A stretch of 64,000 nucleotides of DNA from Ventricola sp017626895. Its GTDB lineage: Bacteria > Bacillota > Clostridia > Christensenellales > Aristaeellaceae. The notes under the pieces are model-generated. The model was not told where the DNA came from and searched no databases. It saw only the letters and a list, made by a program, of their open reading frames with translations. Position 1 is the stretch's first letter. Each line of letters starts with the position of its first letter. Shown here one piece after another: positions 34,678-44,000 of the stretch. The stretch is taken from assembly GCA_017626895.1 (NCBI GenBank), contig JAGAHV010000006.1:1-64000 (forward strand), given 5' to 3'. The position numbers and the translations under genes are program-made.

Positions 34678-35570
34678 CAGTAGTTCACGCTCCTCTTCTC
34701 AAAACTGAACTGAATCAATGTGATAACGAGGATGATGACAAACAGAACGACGGAGCGCGCGGCGGCGGTTTCAAAGCGCTGGGCGCGGAACGCGTCGTGC
34801 CAGATGGCGTAAACGATCAGGTTGGTTGAGGCGTTGGGGCTTTCGTTGGTCAGCAGCTTGACCTGGCTGAACGACTGGAACGCGTTGATGATATTGATGA
34901 TGATCTGGAAGAAGAGGGTGGGCGAGATGGCGGGCAGGGTGATGTGCCACAGACGCTGCCAGTAGTTGGCGCCGTCAATCGCGCAGCTTTCATACAGATC
35001 GTGGGGAACGGATTTGAGACCGGCGGATATGAAAATGAAGTTGATGCCGGACTGCAGCCAGATGGTGACAGCAGCCACCGAGCCGAACTGGTATTCACCG
35101 CCCAGCCAGTTGATCTGCGTCCCCAGGAGGTTGTTGAGAAGGCCGCCGGTGGGATGGAAAATCATGCGGAAGGCCATGGAAGCGGCGGCCGAGGCGATGG
35201 CCACCGGCATGGCGTAGACGGCGGCGCAGAACCCGGATCCGGGATACCGGTTATACGTCAGCAGACTGGTGATCATGCCGATAATCAGGCCGCCCAATGC
35301 CACGACAACGACAAATTTCATGGTCGAGAGGATACTCTGCCAGAACGCATCTTTCCCGAAAAGGCGAATCATGTAGTTGTCGAGTCCGACGAACTTTTTC
35401 GGCTGGCCGAGGGCATCCGTGACCCAGGTGCTCAGATAGATGGTCCGGCCAAAGGGGTAATAGTAGAAGACGATGAAAATCAGAAGAGCCGGGATCAGGA
35501 AAATGTACGGTTCAATGATCTCGTAGGGGCTCTTTCTGATTTTCCTTGGTGAGATGATCTTTTTACTCAC
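34677..35570 (-). CDS. ABC sugar transporter permease (second system, MalF-like)
   Basis: 297 residues, first gene of the operon. It starts with a cytoplasmic basic segment and IFLIPALLIFIVFYYYPFGR, followed by further helices and the EAA loop LYESCAIDGANYWQRLWHIT, where Cys replaces the second Ala of the consensus. It partners the overlapping downstream permease. Upstream lies the shared divergent regulatory region with the iol operon. Confidence 0.9.
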   Translation of the reverse strand: MSKKIISPRKIRKSPYEIIEPYIFLIPALLIFIVFYYYPFGRTIYLSTWVTDALGQPKKFVGLDNYMIRLFGKDAFWQSILSTMKFVVVVALGGLIIGMITSLLTYNRYPGSGFCAAVYAMPVAIASAAASMAFRMIFHPTGGLLNNLLGTQINWLGGEYQFGSVAAVTIWLQSGINFIFISAGLKSVPHDLYESCAIDGANYWQRLWHITLPAISPTLFFQIIINIINAFQSFSQVKLLTNESPNASTNLIVYAIWHDAFRAQRFETAAARSVVLFVIILVITLIQFSFEKRSVNY

Positions 35571-35641
35571 AAATAGGACTCCCTTCTAATCTGTCTTCGG
35601 GGTGAGTAAAGTGATTCACGCTTTTTGAGCGATTCGTGACA

Positions 35642-35651
35642 GAACCGGTTC
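35642..35651. promoter_or_regulatory. Operator-like palindrome GAACCGGTTC
   Basis: A perfect 10-bp palindrome centred on CG, about 70 bases upstream of the importer's first permease. The inner eight bases AACCGGTT also occur at 21040-21047 in front of the other sugar importer. Confidence 0.45.
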
Positions 35652-35941
35652 ACTCAAGTACTGCGGATGTCGTGCAGCCTTTTGGAATCGGGGAGAAGGG
35701 GGAAAAACAAAACTGTCAAAAAATCAGTGTTCAAAGTGTGAATCTGTCCATAAATCTGAGTCAAGTTTACAGCACGAATACATAAAAGTCAATGCGTACA
35801 TAGGCAATTTTACATGATTTATCATCATGATGGAGGACGGCAAAAGGAAGGGGAAAAACGGAGGAAACCGGAGGCGTGGAAGGCGGTTTATTTTTGCGCT
35901 GAAACGGTCGGATCCGGGCCGAAAGGAGATGGAAGAGGCGC

Positions 35942-35970
35942 TTGTATCGGCACTTTACATATGATATACT
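35942..35970 (+). promoter_or_regulatory. Promoter of the iol operon
   Basis: TTGTAT (35942-35947), 17-bp spacer, TATACT (35965-35970), leaving a leader of about 155 bases before iolC. Confidence 0.7.
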
Positions 35971-36130
35971 TCCAATCAGTTCCTGTGTGAGATCAGAGGA
36001 AATGTACAGGCAGGGTGGTCTGCTTCGGACATGCGGCGGACCGGCTTTTTGTCCGTTCCCTCTGGTCTGCATCCGGGCCGGCCGCCGACATTGGCCGGAC
36101 CTGGCTAATGAATAACGGAGGAGGAATTGC

Positions 36131-37138
36131 ATGATTGGGTTTGACCTCGGGAAGAAGTACCATATCATACCTGTCGGCAGAGTGGCCATTGACTTTAATC
36201 CCACAGATTATAACCGGCCGCTTTCCGAAAGCAGCAACTTCAATAAATATCTGGGAGGATCCCCGGCGAACATCGCCGTTGGCATGGCCAGGCTTGGAAG
36301 CCGGGTAGGCTTTCTGGCCAGAGTGTCAGATGATCAGTTCGGAACCTTTGTGACGGACTTTTTTCAGAATGAGGGAATCGACACCAGCCACATCCGCCGC
36401 TGCGAGCATGGGGAAAAGCTGGGACTGACCTTTACGGAGATCCTCTCGCCGACGGAATCCTCCATTCTCATGTACCGCGAGGGCGTGGCGGATCTGCAGC
36501 TCTCCACGGAGGATGTGGATGAGGCGTACATTGCGGATACCGCCTGTCTCCTGATTTCGGGAACGGCCCTGTGCACCTCACCCACCCGGGAGGCCTCGCT
36601 CAAGGCGCTGTCCATCGCGGGGCGTCTTGGCATTCCGGTGGTCTTTGACGCGGATTACCGGGCATATACCTGGAAGAGCCGGGAGGAGATTGCCATTTAT
36701 ACCTCGCTGGTGGCGGAAAAAGCGGATATCATCATGGGCAGCCGCGAGGAATTTGACCTGATGGAAACGCTGCTGGGGCTCCCCGGCACGGATGAGGCCA
36801 GTGCAGGGTACTGGCTGGGCAAAAAAGCCTCTGTCTGCGTCATCAAGCACGGCAAGGAAGGGTCCTGCGCGTACAGCAGGGAGGGGTGTTATCAGGTAAA
36901 GCCGTTCCCGGTGAACGCCCTCAAGGGATTCGGCGGCGGGGATGGATATGCCTCCGCGTTCCTGCACGGCCTCATGACCGGCCACAGCCTGCCGGATGCC
37001 CTTGAGATGGGCAGCGCCAGCGCGGCAATGCTGGTGGCCAGCCATGCCTGCTCCAAAGACATGCCCACGGAAGCACAGCTGTTTGCCTTTATAAAGGAAG
37101 AAAAGGAAAAGTACGGCTCCGTCATCACGAAACTGTAA
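36131..37138 (+). CDS. iolC: 5-dehydro-2-deoxygluconokinase
   Basis: PfkB/ribokinase-family kinase that phosphorylates 5-dehydro-2-deoxy-D-gluconate, the acid formed in myo-inositol breakdown. The 335-residue protein has the IolC start (VGRVAIDFNP), the NKYLGGSPANIAVGMARLG signature and the anion-hole region ALKGFGGGDGYASAFLHGL, where the catalytic Asp lies in GGGD. GGAGGAGG precedes the ATG. First gene of the six-gene iol operon. Confidence 0.93.
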   Translation: MIGFDLGKKYHIIPVGRVAIDFNPTDYNRPLSESSNFNKYLGGSPANIAVGMARLGSRVGFLARVSDDQFGTFVTDFFQNEGIDTSHIRRCEHGEKLGLTFTEILSPTESSILMYREGVADLQLSTEDVDEAYIADTACLLISGTALCTSPTREASLKALSIAGRLGIPVVFDADYRAYTWKSREEIAIYTSLVAEKADIIMGSREEFDLMETLLGLPGTDEASAGYWLGKKASVCVIKHGKEGSCAYSREGCYQVKPFPVNALKGFGGGDGYASAFLHGLMTGHSLPDALEMGSASAAMLVASHACSKDMPTEAQLFAFIKEEKEKYGSVITKL

Positions 37139-37180
37139 ACGACAGCTAAGGCTGATCGAATAGAATAGGAGAACAAGAGA

Positions 37181-38692
37181 ATGAGCGAACTCAAAATCAT
37201 GAAGCCCTTTATCAACGGTCAATTCGTTGAATCTGCCTCTGAGAGTTACAACACCATTTATGATCCTTCTACCGGAAAGCCGATTGCCAAAGTGCCCAAG
37301 TGCACCCAGGAGGAAGTGCTCAGTGCCATTGAAGCGGCGAAAGCGGCTTTCCCGGCCTGGCGGGATACCCCGGTGCGCAAACGTGCCCAGATCATGATGA
37401 AGCTGCGCAACCTGATTGAGGCCAACATGGAGGAACTGACCCTGCTGTGCGCCACGGAAAACGGCAAATGTCTCTCCGAGGCAGCCGGCGATGTGGGCAA
37501 GGCCCTGGAGATGACGGAACTGGCGTGCTCGGCGCCCTCCCTCCTGATGGGTGAGAGCCTCATGAACACCTCCTCCGGGTATGACACGACCCTGTACCGG
37601 GAGCCCATCGGCGTCTTTGCCGGAATCGCCCCCTGGAACTTCCCGGCGATGATTCCGGTGGGCTGGATGGCGCCCCTTTGCATCGTGTGCGGCAACGCCT
37701 TCGTTCTCAAGCCCGCCTCCACCACGCCCATGACCTCCCTGCGCTTTGCGGAGCTGTACAAGGAAGCCGGTGTTCCGGACGGCATTTTCAATGTGGTGCC
37801 CTGTTCTCGGAATGAGGCGGAGCTGTTCCTGACGAATCCGGATGTCAAAGGAATCACCTTTGTTGGTTCCACGGATGTGGGACAGCACGTCTATGCCACG
37901 GCTGCGGCTCATGGCAAGCGTGTCCAGTGCCTGTGTGAGGCAAAGAACCATGCGCTGGTCCTGGCGGATGCGCCCATTACCAGAACGGCCGCCGGCATCA
38001 TGAATTCCTCTTTCGGCTGCGCCGGCGAGCGGTGCATGGCACTGCCGGTGGTAGTGGCGGAGGAGTCCATTGCGGATGAGCTGGTGGCAGAGATTGTGCG
38101 TCTTTGCAAGGAACAGAAAGTCGGTCCGGCGTATGATCCCGCGTCCAACCTGGGACCGGTGGGCAGCAAGGGCCACCAGAAGTTCATTCTGGACTGGATT
38201 GAGAAAGGCATTGCCGAGGGGGCACAGCTGGTGCTGGACGGGCGCAACGTGAAAGTACCCGGCTATGAGGATGGCTATTACATCGGCCACACCATCTTTG
38301 ATCATGTGACGGAGGAGATGTCCATCGGCACACGGGAGGTCTTTGGCCCGGTGCTGTGCATCAAGCGGGTAAAGAACTTCGAGGAAGGACTCGAGCTCAT
38401 GAACCGCAATCCCTTTGCCAACGGTTCGGTGATTTTCACCCAGTCCGGTCATTATGCCCGCGAGTTTGCCAGAAGGACAGACGGCGGCATGGTGGGCGTC
38501 AATGTGGGCATTCCGGTTCCCATCGGCGTATTCCCGTTCTCGGGTCACAAGAAGTCCTTCTTCGGTGATCTCCACTGCCACGGAAAAGACGCCTTCCGCT
38601 TCTATACGGAATCAAAGACCGTGACCGTGCGCTGGTTCGACGAGGAAGAAAAGCAGAAGACGCAGGTCAGCACCTGGGATGGTTCGCTTTAA
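37181..38692 (+). CDS. iolA: Methylmalonate/malonate semialdehyde dehydrogenase
   Basis: CoA-acylating aldehyde dehydrogenase, 503 residues, converting malonate semialdehyde (end product of the inositol route) to acetyl-CoA. The MMSDH-specific segment FGCAGERCMALPV carries the catalytic Cys of CM, and FVGSTDVGQHVYATAAAHGK matches the nucleotide site. The lack of a Glu general base at the usual ALDH position is consistent with CoA-dependent members. AGGAG lies upstream of ATG. The position after iolC supports iolA over a valine-catabolic paralogue. Confidence 0.92.
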   Translation: MSELKIMKPFINGQFVESASESYNTIYDPSTGKPIAKVPKCTQEEVLSAIEAAKAAFPAWRDTPVRKRAQIMMKLRNLIEANMEELTLLCATENGKCLSEAAGDVGKALEMTELACSAPSLLMGESLMNTSSGYDTTLYREPIGVFAGIAPWNFPAMIPVGWMAPLCIVCGNAFVLKPASTTPMTSLRFAELYKEAGVPDGIFNVVPCSRNEAELFLTNPDVKGITFVGSTDVGQHVYATAAAHGKRVQCLCEAKNHALVLADAPITRTAAGIMNSSFGCAGERCMALPVVVAEESIADELVAEIVRLCKEQKVGPAYDPASNLGPVGSKGHQKFILDWIEKGIAEGAQLVLDGRNVKVPGYEDGYYIGHTIFDHVTEEMSIGTREVFGPVLCIKRVKNFEEGLELMNRNPFANGSVIFTQSGHYAREFARRTDGGMVGVNVGIPVPIGVFPFSGHKKSFFGDLHCHGKDAFRFYTESKTVTVRWFDEEEKQKTQVSTWDGSL

Positions 38693-38772
38693 TCCCTGCT
38701 GAAAAAGTCCTTAACCGTTTCCCCCGGCCGTGCCGGGGGAACGGACAGAATAAAAGATTGGAAGAGGTACGT

Positions 38773-39792
38773 ATGAAACAGCTGAAGATTGGCATTGTCG
38801 GTGCCGGACGAATTGGAAATGTGCATGCCCAGTCCATTACCTATGCGATTCCCGAGGCCAGCGTGGTCATGGTCACCGATGTCATTGAGGAGAATGCCCG
38901 GAAACTGGCGGAGCGCTTTGGCATTCCCAAGTATTCCGCGGACTATATGGATATCATCCGGGATCCGGAAATTGATGCGGTTCTGGTCTGTTCGCCCACA
39001 CCCACCCATGCGGATATTTCCATTGCGGCGATGAAAGCCGGAAAGCATGTATTCTGCGAGAAGCCGGTGCATACCTCCATTGAGAAGATTCTTGAGGTGC
39101 AGAAGGTGGCAGAGGAGACGGGGCGGAAGCTGCAGATCGGCTTCAACCGCCGCTTTGACCACAATCACAGCCAGGTGCAGCGCCTTGCCCGGGACGGCCG
39201 TCTGGGCAATGTGGAAATCATCAAGATTACCTCCCGTGACCCCGAGCCGCCCTCTCCGGAATATGCGGCCAGCTCCGGTGGTCTGTACATCGACATGATG
39301 ATTCACGATTTCGACATGGCCATGTTCCTGGCCGGTTCGGATGTGGAGGAAGTGTATGCCATGGGCACCAGCCTGGTGGATCCCAGAATCGGCGAGGCCG
39401 GGGATGTGGATACCGCCATCGTGACGCTGACCTTTAAAAATGGGGCACTGGGTGTCATTGACAACAGCCGCCGCGCGGCCTACGGGTATGATCAGCGGGT
39501 GGAGGTCTTCGGTTCTCTCGGCATGGCAGCGGATGAGAATGACGGCGACTCCACGGTGCGCCTTTCCACGGTGGACGGCGTGGTGAGCGACAAGCCACAG
39601 TTCTTCTTCCTTGAGCGGTATATGGCCAGCTTCACGGAGGAAATGCGTCAGTTTATCCATGCCGTAAATACGGATGGCGAGGTGCCGGTAGGCATTCATG
39701 CCGGCCTGATGAGCGTTGTCCTTGCCAAGGCGGCAAAGCTTTCTCTGGATGAGCATCGTCCGGTGAAGGTTTCCGAGATTTATGGAGGCTGA
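38773..39792 (+). CDS. iolG: myo-Inositol 2-dehydrogenase
   Basis: NAD-dependent oxidation of myo-inositol to scyllo-inosose, first step of the pathway. The 339-residue GFO/IDH/MocA protein starts with the Rossmann motif GIVGAGRIGNVHA. The catalytic Lys lies in CEKPVHT and the signature GLYIDMMIHDFDMAMFL carries the conserved Asp and His. GGAAGAGG precedes 38773. It is followed within three bases by iolB. Confidence 0.92.
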   Translation: MKQLKIGIVGAGRIGNVHAQSITYAIPEASVVMVTDVIEENARKLAERFGIPKYSADYMDIIRDPEIDAVLVCSPTPTHADISIAAMKAGKHVFCEKPVHTSIEKILEVQKVAEETGRKLQIGFNRRFDHNHSQVQRLARDGRLGNVEIIKITSRDPEPPSPEYAASSGGLYIDMMIHDFDMAMFLAGSDVEEVYAMGTSLVDPRIGEAGDVDTAIVTLTFKNGALGVIDNSRRAAYGYDQRVEVFGSLGMAADENDGDSTVRLSTVDGVVSDKPQFFFLERYMASFTEEMRQFIHAVNTDGEVPVGIHAGLMSVVLAKAAKLSLDEHRPVKVSEIYGG

Positions 39793-39794
39793 GG

Positions 39795-40604
39795 ATGAGC
39801 GAGAATATCATTAAAGCCCACGGCGCACACCCCTTTGGTCTGACCTGGATGGCCCGCCGGGACGGCGCGCATGCGGACATGCTGATGGATTTCGGAGTCA
39901 TGCGCATGAAAAAGGGCGATGTCTATGAGGAAAACGGCGACCTGGAGAAAGCGGTTCTCCTGGTCTATGGAAAAGTCTGCTTTGAGTGGGCCGGTGAGCG
40001 GCACGAGGAGGAGCGGGCAAACTGCTTTGATATTCCGCCCACGGCGCTGCACTGTGACCGGACGGCGGGCATAAAGATCACCTGTCTCTCCGAGGAAGCG
40101 GAGATCAATATCATGCTGACGGATAATGCCAAGGCCTTTGGCTGCCGGCTTTATCTGCCCAAGGATACGCCGGATGAGTTCCGCGGCGCCGGCCTGATGC
40201 GGGAGACGAGTACCCGCATCGTCCGGACGATCTTTGACTATTCCAATGAACCGGATGCCAATCTGGTTCTGGGCGAGGTCATCGGGTTCCCCGGAAAATG
40301 GTCCAGTTATCCGCCGCATACGCATCCGCAGCCGGAAATCTACTACTACAAGACGAACCCCGAGAATGGCTTTGGGTATGGGGAGCTGGGGGACAATGTG
40401 GTCAAGGTGCAGAATAACGACACCGTCTTTATTGATCCCGGCCTGACGCATCCTCACTGCACGGCGCCCGGATATGCCCTGTGGTATCTCTGGGTGATCC
40501 GTCATCTGGACGGGAATCCCTATAAGAATCCGGAATACCCGGTGTTCCTCAAGGAGCATCTCTGGGTGATGGAAAAAGACGCCAAATACTGGGGCGACAA
40601 ATAA
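39795..40604 (+). CDS. iolB: 5-Deoxy-glucuronate isomerase
   Basis: Bicupin isomerase, 269 residues, converting 5-deoxy-D-glucuronate to 5-dehydro-2-deoxy-D-gluconate. The metal-binding cupin motif is seen as YPPHTHPQPEIYYYK, and FIDPGLTHPHCTAPGY holds the distal His. It starts three bases after the iolG stop, and its ribosome site GGAGG lies inside the end of iolG, indicating coupled expression. Confidence 0.92.
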   Translation: MSENIIKAHGAHPFGLTWMARRDGAHADMLMDFGVMRMKKGDVYEENGDLEKAVLLVYGKVCFEWAGERHEEERANCFDIPPTALHCDRTAGIKITCLSEEAEINIMLTDNAKAFGCRLYLPKDTPDEFRGAGLMRETSTRIVRTIFDYSNEPDANLVLGEVIGFPGKWSSYPPHTHPQPEIYYYKTNPENGFGYGELGDNVVKVQNNDTVFIDPGLTHPHCTAPGYALWYLWVIRHLDGNPYKNPEYPVFLKEHLWVMEKDAKYWGDK

Positions 40605-40618
40605 ACGGAGGCAGCAAG

Positions 40619-42478
40619 ATGGGAAATGAAACAGTACGGCTGACAATGGCTCAGGCGCTTGTCCGCTTCCTTGACAACCAGTATGTGGAACTGGATGGGC
40701 GTGAGACCAAGTTCGTGAACAATCTTTTCGGCGTATTCGGTCACGGCTGTGTGGTGGGCGTCGGCCAGGCACTGTCCCAGGGCGGACATCATATCCGTTT
40801 CCTGCAGGGAAAAAATGAGCAGAACATGGCATTGGCAGCCATGGCCTTTGCCAAGCAGCGCAACCGGCTCGAGATCATCCCCTGCGTTTCCTCCATCGGG
40901 CCGGGTGCCATGAACATGGTGACGGCGGCCGGATGCGCAACGGCCAACCGCATTCCGCTCCTGCTTCTGCCCGGGGATACCTTTGCCTGCCGTCAGCCGG
41001 ACCCGGTTCTGCAGCAGGCGGAGTTCTTCACCTCCTTCGGGCAGACCGTGACGGATGCGTTCCGCGGGGTATGTCATTATTTTGACCGGATTGAACGGCC
41101 CGAGCAGCTGATGACCGCGGCGATTCACGCCATGCGGGTGCTGACGGATCCGGCGGATACCGGTGCGGTCTGTCTGGCCATGCCTCAGGATGTGGAAGGG
41201 GAGGCCTATGATTATCCGGTGTCCTTCCTGCGCAGGCGTGTCTGGCACATGGACCGGCGCGTTCCGACGGCGTCCCAGATTGAGCGGGCCGCGGAGTTGA
41301 TTCGCGGAAGCAAACGGCCTCTGGTGATTGCCGGCGGCGGTGTCCGGTACAGCTTTGCCGGGGATGCGCTGAAGACGTTCTGCGAAACAACCGGCATTCC
41401 GTTCTCCGAGACCCAGGCGGGCAAGTCCGTGCTTCCGTGGAATCATCCGCTGAATCTGGGCGGCATCGGCGTGACCGGCGGTCAGGCAGCCAATGTCATT
41501 GCCCGGGACGCGGACTGCATTATTGCGGTGGGAACAAGGCTGACGGACTTTACCACCTCCTCCAAGTGGCTGTTCCGCGGGGATGCCAAAGTGGTGTCCA
41601 TCAATATCTGTCCCTTCGATGCTGTCAAGATGGACGGGGAACCCATTATCTGTGATGCACTTGAGGGCCTCACCTCTCTCTGCTCGGTCCTTGGGGACTA
41701 TCACTATGCCGGCGGGGACGCCGTTGCGGCGGCAAAGAAGACCTGGGATGCCATTGTGGATGAGTGGTATCACAAGACGGACAGCCGCGGTCTGACGCAG
41801 ACCCGTGCCCTGGGCATCATCAATGAATTCATGCAGGACAAGGACATTGCGGTTGGCTCGGCCGGCTCTCTGCCGGGGGACATGCAGCGCCTGTTCCGTC
41901 CGGGCAACCGGGATACTTATCATATGGAATACGGTTTTTCCAATATGGGCTATGAGACCAATGGTGCCCTGGGCGTCAAACTGGCCTGCCCGGATGCCGA
42001 GGTATACACTTTCTTCGGGGATGGCACCTACCTGATGGCCCATTCCGAACTGGTTACCTGTGTGCAGGAGCGGCTGCGGGTGCATTTCTGCCTCTTTGAC
42101 AACTCCGGATGGGGATGCATTGAGAACCTGCAGAACAATCAGGGAAATGACACCTTCGGGACGGTGTTCCGTTTCCGGAACCCGGAGACGGGTGAACTGG
42201 ACGGCCCGGAAATTCCGCTGGACTTTGCCGCCAATGCGGCCGCTTATGGGCTTAAAACCTATTCCATTCATACTGAGGAAGAACTGAGGGCTGCCCTCCG
42301 GGATGCACTCACGCAGGATCGTCCGGTCCTTTATGACATCAAGGTCGTGCATGGGTCCATGACGCCCGGTTATGAATCCTGGTGGCGTGTCGGTGTGGCG
42401 GAGGTTTCCACACAGCCCCGCGTGCAGCGGGCCTATGAGGACCTGATGCAGCATGTGAGTGAGACCCGGAAATTCTGA
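40619..42478 (+). CDS. iolD: 3D-(3,5/4)-trihydroxycyclohexane-1,2-dione hydrolase
   Basis: Thiamine-diphosphate enzyme of 619 residues that opens the inositol-derived ring to 5-deoxy-D-glucuronate. It has the three-domain layout of the acetolactate synthase family: an N-terminal PYR domain with HHIRFLQGKNEQNMALAA (cofactor Glu), a middle domain and a C-terminal PP domain with GDGTYLMAHSELVT and a cofactor-binding Asn cluster. GGAG precedes the ATG. Fifth gene of the operon. Confidence 0.93.
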   Translation: MGNETVRLTMAQALVRFLDNQYVELDGRETKFVNNLFGVFGHGCVVGVGQALSQGGHHIRFLQGKNEQNMALAAMAFAKQRNRLEIIPCVSSIGPGAMNMVTAAGCATANRIPLLLLPGDTFACRQPDPVLQQAEFFTSFGQTVTDAFRGVCHYFDRIERPEQLMTAAIHAMRVLTDPADTGAVCLAMPQDVEGEAYDYPVSFLRRRVWHMDRRVPTASQIERAAELIRGSKRPLVIAGGGVRYSFAGDALKTFCETTGIPFSETQAGKSVLPWNHPLNLGGIGVTGGQAANVIARDADCIIAVGTRLTDFTTSSKWLFRGDAKVVSINICPFDAVKMDGEPIICDALEGLTSLCSVLGDYHYAGGDAVAAAKKTWDAIVDEWYHKTDSRGLTQTRALGIINEFMQDKDIAVGSAGSLPGDMQRLFRPGNRDTYHMEYGFSNMGYETNGALGVKLACPDAEVYTFFGDGTYLMAHSELVTCVQERLRVHFCLFDNSGWGCIENLQNNQGNDTFGTVFRFRNPETGELDGPEIPLDFAANAAAYGLKTYSIHTEEELRAALRDALTQDRPVLYDIKVVHGSMTPGYESWWRVGVAEVSTQPRVQRAYEDLMQHVSETRKF

Positions 42479-42514
42479 CAGATCAAACGACGGCTCATAG
42501 AAGGAGAAATAAAG

Positions 42515-43411
42515 ATGCTTGATCCGAATAAAGTAAAACTGGCGATTGCGCCGATTGGCTGGACCAACGACGATATGCCGGATCTGGGGGCCGAGAACAC
42601 CTTTGAACAGTGCGTCAGCGAGATGGCGCTGGCCGGGTTTACCGGAAGCGAAATTGGAAACAAATATCCCAAAGACGTGGATGTATTGCGGCATAAGCTG
42701 GAGGTACGGGGACTGAGAATCTGCAACGCCTGGTTCTCCTCACTGTTTACCTCAGAACCCTATGAGGTCACGATCCGCAACTTTATCGAGCACAGGGACC
42801 GCCTGTATGCGCTGGGCGCACGGGTGATCGGGGCCTCGGAGCAGGGCAATTCCATCCAGGGAAAGAACATCAATATCTTTGGAGATCAGAAACCAGTCTA
42901 CACGCCGGAGCAGTGGGAACTCATTGCGAAGGGGTATAACGAGATGGGCGCACTGGCACGGGAAAAGGGCATGGTGCTGACCTGTCATCATCATATGGGA
43001 ACAGGCGTTCAGACGGTGGAGGAGATTGACCATTTCATGGAGGTCGTGGATCCGGAGTTGGTCTTCCTGCTGTTTGATTCCGGCCATCTGACCTTTGCGG
43101 GAATTGATCCGGTTCCGGTCCTGAAAAAATACATCGGGCGCATCCGCCATGTTCATCTGAAGGATGTGCGTCTCAATGTCCGCGATCAGGCGCGGAAAGA
43201 GGGATGGTCTTTCCTGACGGCTGTCCGCAACGGCGTCTTTACGGTTCCGGGCGATGGCGATGTGGACTTTGCCCCGATCTTTAAGATTCTTGAGGAGAGC
43301 GGCTATGAGGGATGGGTCGTTGTTGAGGCGGAGCAGGATCCGGCCAAGGCGAATCCTTTTGAATATGCGCTTAAGGCGAGAAAATACATTCGGGAGAAAA
43401 CCGGACTTTAA
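42515..43411 (+). CDS. iolE: myo-Inosose-2 dehydratase
   Basis: Xylose-isomerase-like TIM-barrel dehydratase, 298 residues, forming 3D-trihydroxycyclohexane-dione from scyllo-inosose. The IolE start is clear (LAIAPIGWTNDDMPDLG), as are metal-site segments THHHM-type CHHHMGTG, FDSGHLTF and VEAEQDP. AAGGAG sets the start; the preceding gap carries one of three copies of a recurring leader element. Last gene of the operon, followed by a strong terminator. Confidence 0.93.
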   Translation: MLDPNKVKLAIAPIGWTNDDMPDLGAENTFEQCVSEMALAGFTGSEIGNKYPKDVDVLRHKLEVRGLRICNAWFSSLFTSEPYEVTIRNFIEHRDRLYALGARVIGASEQGNSIQGKNINIFGDQKPVYTPEQWELIAKGYNEMGALAREKGMVLTCHHHMGTGVQTVEEIDHFMEVVDPELVFLLFDSGHLTFAGIDPVPVLKKYIGRIRHVHLKDVRLNVRDQARKEGWSFLTAVRNGVFTVPGDGDVDFAPIFKILEESGYEGWVVVEAEQDPAKANPFEYALKARKYIREKTGL

Positions 43412-43419
43412 TCAACCAT

Positions 43420-43458
43420 GGGAAGACCCTGCCGCGGCGCGACAGGGTCTTCCCTTTT
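43420..43458 (+). terminator. Terminator of the iol operon
   Basis: GGGAAGACCCTG (43420-43431), 11-base loop, CAGGGTCTTCCC (43443-43454), then TTTT. Perfect 12-bp stem. The loop shares GCGCGACAG with the recurring intergenic element. Confidence 0.88.
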
Positions 43459-43513
43459 CCATACAACCTCAGGGAATAAACGGAAATCTGCGGAGCATGA
43501 GGAGGCGGGCAAA

Positions 43514-43843
43514 ATGAGCAAACACAGGATGGTGAACGGTCGTCTGCTTCAGATGAATAAACGCTATAAACAGCTGAAAGAAAGTCAGAAGCAGAGAATC
43601 GGAGATTGGATGAATGAGGCTTACCAGCTGGAATGCGAGAAAAAGCTGTCAAGGAGCGAGGCGCTGGAGTATGTTTTGAGGCGTATTGAAGGGGCAAATA
43701 TCTGGATTCCGGAATACGAGGTCAAAATGCGGTACGGTGCAAAAGTGAATCGGCTCAACAGACGCCGTTCCCGAAAACAGAAGAAAACGGATTCGGGGGC
43801 AGTCTCTCCTGAGACAAAGGATGAAGGAAATCCGGAAAAGTGA
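43514..43843 (+). CDS. Hypothetical basic protein
   Basis: 109 residues, not recognised. It is highly charged and mostly helical (LKESQKQRIGDWMNEAYQLE, LSRSEALEYVLRRIE), then RYGAKVNRLNRRRSRKQ and an acidic/polar tail. The start at 43514 follows GAGGAGG. A nucleic-acid-binding role is possible from the basic C-terminal part, but nothing further is supported. It stands alone between the iol operon and a GGDEF gene. Confidence 0.65.
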   Translation: MSKHRMVNGRLLQMNKRYKQLKESQKQRIGDWMNEAYQLECEKKLSRSEALEYVLRRIEGANIWIPEYEVKMRYGAKVNRLNRRRSRKQKKTDSGAVSPETKDEGNPEK

Positions 43844-44000
43844 TTTCGATCTTCCCGCGAAGCTTGAAAAATAAACACAAAAGTCCCCTGCCGGACTTGA
43901 ACAGAATGAATAAAATGCCTATAATACAATCAGGGTTAAATTAAGCGGGAACCGTGCGGAGAATGTGAATCAGACAGCTTAAGAGCGGGAGAGCAGAACA

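Larger units (their letters stand above)
35571..36130. other. Divergent regulatory region between the ABC importer and iol operons
   Basis: 560 bases without a gene. It holds a perfect palindrome GAACCGGTTC (35642-35651), a GTGATTCAC near-palindrome (35611-35619) closer to the importer, an AT-rich middle, the iol promoter (35942-35970) and a 150-base GC-rich leader with possible stem-loops before iolC. The importer promoter could not be placed firmly; TTGACT on the minus strand near 35764 is a candidate -35. Confidence 0.55.

Noticed and set aside
36578..38581. A 667-codon minus-strand open frame opposite iolC and iolA
   Set aside because: Same reason: the plus-strand genes have intact catalytic motifs, and this frame has low-complexity, Arg/His/Gly-rich composition.
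40520..42694. A 724-codon open frame on the minus strand opposite iolD
   Set aside because: iolD, iolB and iolE on the plus strand are clear, full-length enzymes; the antisense frame is a by-product of biased third codon positions and shows no domain.
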